Positions 23,175 to 24,949 of a stretch of 24,949 bases of DNA are shown in pieces. The DNA is taken from the IMG/VR virus record IMGVR_UViG_3300017967_000193, positions 1 through 24,949 of that record. One strand, written 5' to 3'. The notes below the pieces were generated by a model, which worked only from the letters and a program-made list of their open reading frames with translations, searched no databases and was not told the DNA's origin. Both the position numbers and the translations under genes were made by a program. The stretch's first letter is position 1. The number at the start of each line of letters is the position of its first letter. The stretch comes from a virus.

Positions 23175-23976
23175 TCACTGTCCAATGCTTTAATAATTTA
23201 GGATCTGCGAGGTCATCTTGTTTTACATGTCCTCGACTGTTATCCTCAAAAGGAAGTATGTCCACATTAAATACGCAAAGAATGCAACCTTCCCTATATA
23301 TACCAACTTCTAAATCACCTGACTCCCAGTCCCTTCCTCTGTTATAGGAGTAGGCAAATTCTGAGGGAAAGTGATCCCATAAGTCTCTCCACTTCCAACT
23401 GTGATAATTATCTGTTCCGTCTGTATAAGTGAACCATATTTTATCTTGGTTTTGTAATACATCTTCCCATATTACCTCACATTGATCATCGCTCCATACC
23501 TGACAAGAGCCGTTGGTATGCGCTCCATGTGCTAACTTAAATCTTCTTGTTTTCATTGGGCGAGGATCCTGCCACCAAGATCTCATTTTTGTTGGACGTT
23601 CCATATTGTAAGTTAGAACAGGTTCTAAATCTCTTTGTATTACAACGTCTAAATCAAAAAAGATAAAGCGGCCATGAGGCTTATCATCAGCAAAGTTATG
23701 CGTATTAAAAATAAATGTTTTAGGCCTGTCCCAGCACCTTGCCATTCCAAACTTGAAATCATCGCTGCCAAACCAATACTTAGGATGGATATTAGGAATA
23801 TCAGGAAATGGTATAACTTTAATGTCATCTAATAGGCCCTCGCTGTCGTCTGTATAACAGTAAAAATGAAACTCGTGCTTATCGTTTATATTCTTTTTAG
23901 ACATGTTATATAAACGATTAACATAGTGAGGACCATACCTGGTTCCCCATTTACAACATACGACATTTACTCTCAT
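23164..23976 (-). CDS. GT-A type glycosyltransferase-like protein
   Basis: A 270-aa protein with an ATG at 23976 preceded by GGAG at 6-nt spacing and overlapping the upstream stop as ATGA. It starts VNVVCCKWGTRYGPHYVNRL, followed by FHFYCYTDDSEGLLDDIKVI and FIFFDLDVVIQRDLEPVL, where Asp108 and Asp110 form the D-x-D motif of GT-A enzymes. Residues about 140-180 (AHGAHTNGSCQVWSDDQ) and TYTDGTDNYH (184-193) probably contribute to the acceptor site. There is no signal peptide or membrane segment. Related glycosyltransferases are carried by many marine T4-like phages. Its paralogue lies two genes downstream. Confidence 0.78.
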   Translation of the reverse strand: MRVNVVCCKWGTRYGPHYVNRLYNMSKKNINDKHEFHFYCYTDDSEGLLDDIKVIPFPDIPNIHPKYWFGSDDFKFGMARCWDRPKTFIFNTHNFADDKPHGRFIFFDLDVVIQRDLEPVLTYNMERPTKMRSWWQDPRPMKTRRFKLAHGAHTNGSCQVWSDDQCEVIWEDVLQNQDKIWFTYTDGTDNYHSWKWRDLWDHFPSEFAYSYNRGRDWESGDLEVGIYREGCILCVFNVDILPFEDNSRGHVKQDDLADPKLLKHWTVNEL

Positions 23977-24215
23977 GATGTCTCCGTCAGGTTTTGTAGA
24001 ATAAAGTCTCTGCCGTACATCAAACCATAATTTACAAGTTCACATACAATATTGCTAGATGTATCGTCAAACTGTTCCCTGGGACCTTTAACTACAATAG
24101 AAACAAACCTGCCTCCTCTTACAGAATCAATAACGAAGTCTGTATCCTCATTATTCCAATCATTAAAGGAACCCATATATGCGGTTGACTTTCTTATTTC
24201 TCTTGTCGTGTTCAT
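23973..24215 (-). CDS. Small unknown protein in the modification operon
   Basis: An 80-aa protein. An ATG at 24230 has no ribosome-binding site, whereas ATG at 24215 has GGAG (24226-24223) 7 nt upstream and overlaps the radical-SAM stop as ATGA, so the shorter start (MNTTREIRKSTAYMGSFNDW) is chosen. The sequence is soluble and mixed in charge, with a probable beta hairpin at about 31-46 (SVRGGRFVSIVVKGPR) and a helix near 52-65. No family is recognised. Overlap on both sides ties its expression to the radical-SAM protein and the first glycosyltransferase, so a helper role for one of them is possible. Confidence 0.7.
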   Translation of the reverse strand: MNTTREIRKSTAYMGSFNDWNNEDTDFVIDSVRGGRFVSIVVKGPREQFDDTSSNIVCELVNYGLMYGRDFILQNLTETS

Positions 24216-24949
24216 TTTAATACTCCACATTTTTTATTACAAATTAGACTAGGATCTAATTTTAGTTTGTTGGTAAAGTAAGATGTGAAAAATTTGTTAG
24301 TGAATATTTTTTTCAATCCGTGTACTTTACAGTTATTACTTTTCCAATCGTACAAAATATCTGTTTCCTCGTAAGGATTTATTTTTGCTACTAATATGTT
24401 TTTAGCAGTAAATACACATGGAAAAACGTTTCCTTCTTTATCAATATAGGCCTTGTTTTCTATTTTTGCTAAGCATCTTACTTGTTTATCAAATTTTACC
24501 TTAACGTCTAAATACTCAGCGTCTTTTTGCCTAAGTTTGATTGTCTCCAACTCTATTAACTTGTAGTCAGGCAAGTCTTCTTTTTCCTCTACCTCTACTA
24601 CATTTATTTTTTCTTCGACTTTATTTTCAATAAAGTTAAATCCTGAGAACTTATGTTTTTTAGAAAGTGCTTTAGCTTTCTCTATGTCCTCATCTGTTTG
24701 TGTTGTTCTAGTGTATTGCCAAAATACTCTAGCTCCACTTTGTAACAATGCCTCAGCATTTGACATCTGTTTTTCTATTTCTCTATTATATATGTCGTTT
24801 ATGGTTACTGTGATGTTTCCCATATTTTTAAATAGTATGCCTACTGTTCCCCACCAATACTTGTCAAAGTTTGTTAAATCTGTTAGTAAGTCAATACTAA
24901 TATTTCTTGTTTCCATTAGATATTCACATATATCATAAAAGTCTTTACA
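24212..24949 (-). CDS. Radical-SAM-like protein, C-terminal part
   Basis: A frame of 234 codons starts at ATG 24916, but the frame stays open to the window edge, and the residues before that ATG (DFYDICEYL) fit the family, so the gene very likely starts outside. The visible part resembles the second half of radical-SAM proteins of phages: NISIDLLTDLTNFDKYWWGT and NITVTINDIYN match the 'TNGS..W..L' and 'SIDG' strands, and GARVFWQYTRTTQTDEDIEK matches the segment before the final barrel strands. The C-terminus has AYIDKEGNVFPCVFTAK and CNKKCG, as in SPASM-like extensions that bind further Fe-S clusters. The C-x3-C-x2-C cluster site would lie in the missing part. The substrate is unknown. Confidence 0.65.
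   Translation of the reverse strand, partial: CKDFYDICEYLMETRNISIDLLTDLTNFDKYWWGTVGILFKNMGNITVTINDIYNREIEKQMSNAEALLQSGARVFWQYTRTTQTDEDIEKAKALSKKHKFSGFNFIENKVEEKINVVEVEEKEDLPDYKLIELETIKLRQKDAEYLDVKVKFDKQVRCLAKIENKAYIDKEGNVFPCVFTAKNILVAKINPYEETDILYDWKSNNCKVHGLKKIFTNKFFTSYFTNKLKLDPSLICNKKCGVLK

Noticed and set aside
1-24949. tRNA genes, insertion sequences, integrase or attachment sites
   Set aside because: I saw no cloverleaf-forming segment, transposase-like protein or recombinase in the window.

Overview
This AT-rich window looks like part of the genome of a marine T4-like myovirus of the cyanophage/pelagiphage type. The evidence is the gene order PAAR spike tip, gp25, gp6, a gp7-position protein, gp8 and a giant DUF4815-type fibre/baseplate protein. 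Short fibre proteins with the marine-phage 'LRSVKGSPLTN' head follow. TATAAATA late-promoter-like motifs and tightly packed, overlapping genes also fit. The host cannot be fixed from sequence alone: no photosynthesis gene or other host marker lies in the window.

Region 1 (1-16.6 kb, plus strand) is the baseplate and tail-fibre module: the end of a PAAR protein, an unrecognised 694-aa virion candidate, gp25, a small unknown, gp6, an 861-aa gp7-position protein, a 152-aa structural protein, gp8 with an inserted repeat domain, and a 2329-aa protein. The 2329-aa protein carries a self-processing Hint/intein-like domain between two proline-rich linkers. A glycine-rich 'GxGYxxxPxVxIxGxGxGAxA' repeat module recurs in three of these proteins.

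Region 2 (16.6-18.7 kb, plus) holds a small coiled-coil-like protein, a short fibre protein and a 448-aa fibre that ends in about 170 residues of Gly-x-Tyr-x repeats.

Region 3 (18.74-20.8 kb, plus) starts with a textbook sigma70-type promoter (TTGACA, 17 bp, TATAAT). It reads into a 216-aa protein with an internal duplication, a GT-A-type glycosyltransferase and a candidate 2OG-Fe(II) oxygenase.

Region 4 (20.8-24.95 kb, minus) converges on region 3 with a shared TTAA stop. In transcription order it holds a partial radical-SAM protein, an 80-aa unknown, a glycosyltransferase, a methyltransferase, a paralogous glycosyltransferase, a second methyltransferase and an A-type Fe-S carrier. Almost all starts and stops overlap, as in a translationally coupled operon.

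Region 1 and region 2 build the host-contact end of the tail. Regions 3 and 4 encode sugar- and methyl-transfer chemistry plus Fe-S support, and could modify either the phage's own fibres or host surface glycans. That link is an inference from proximity.
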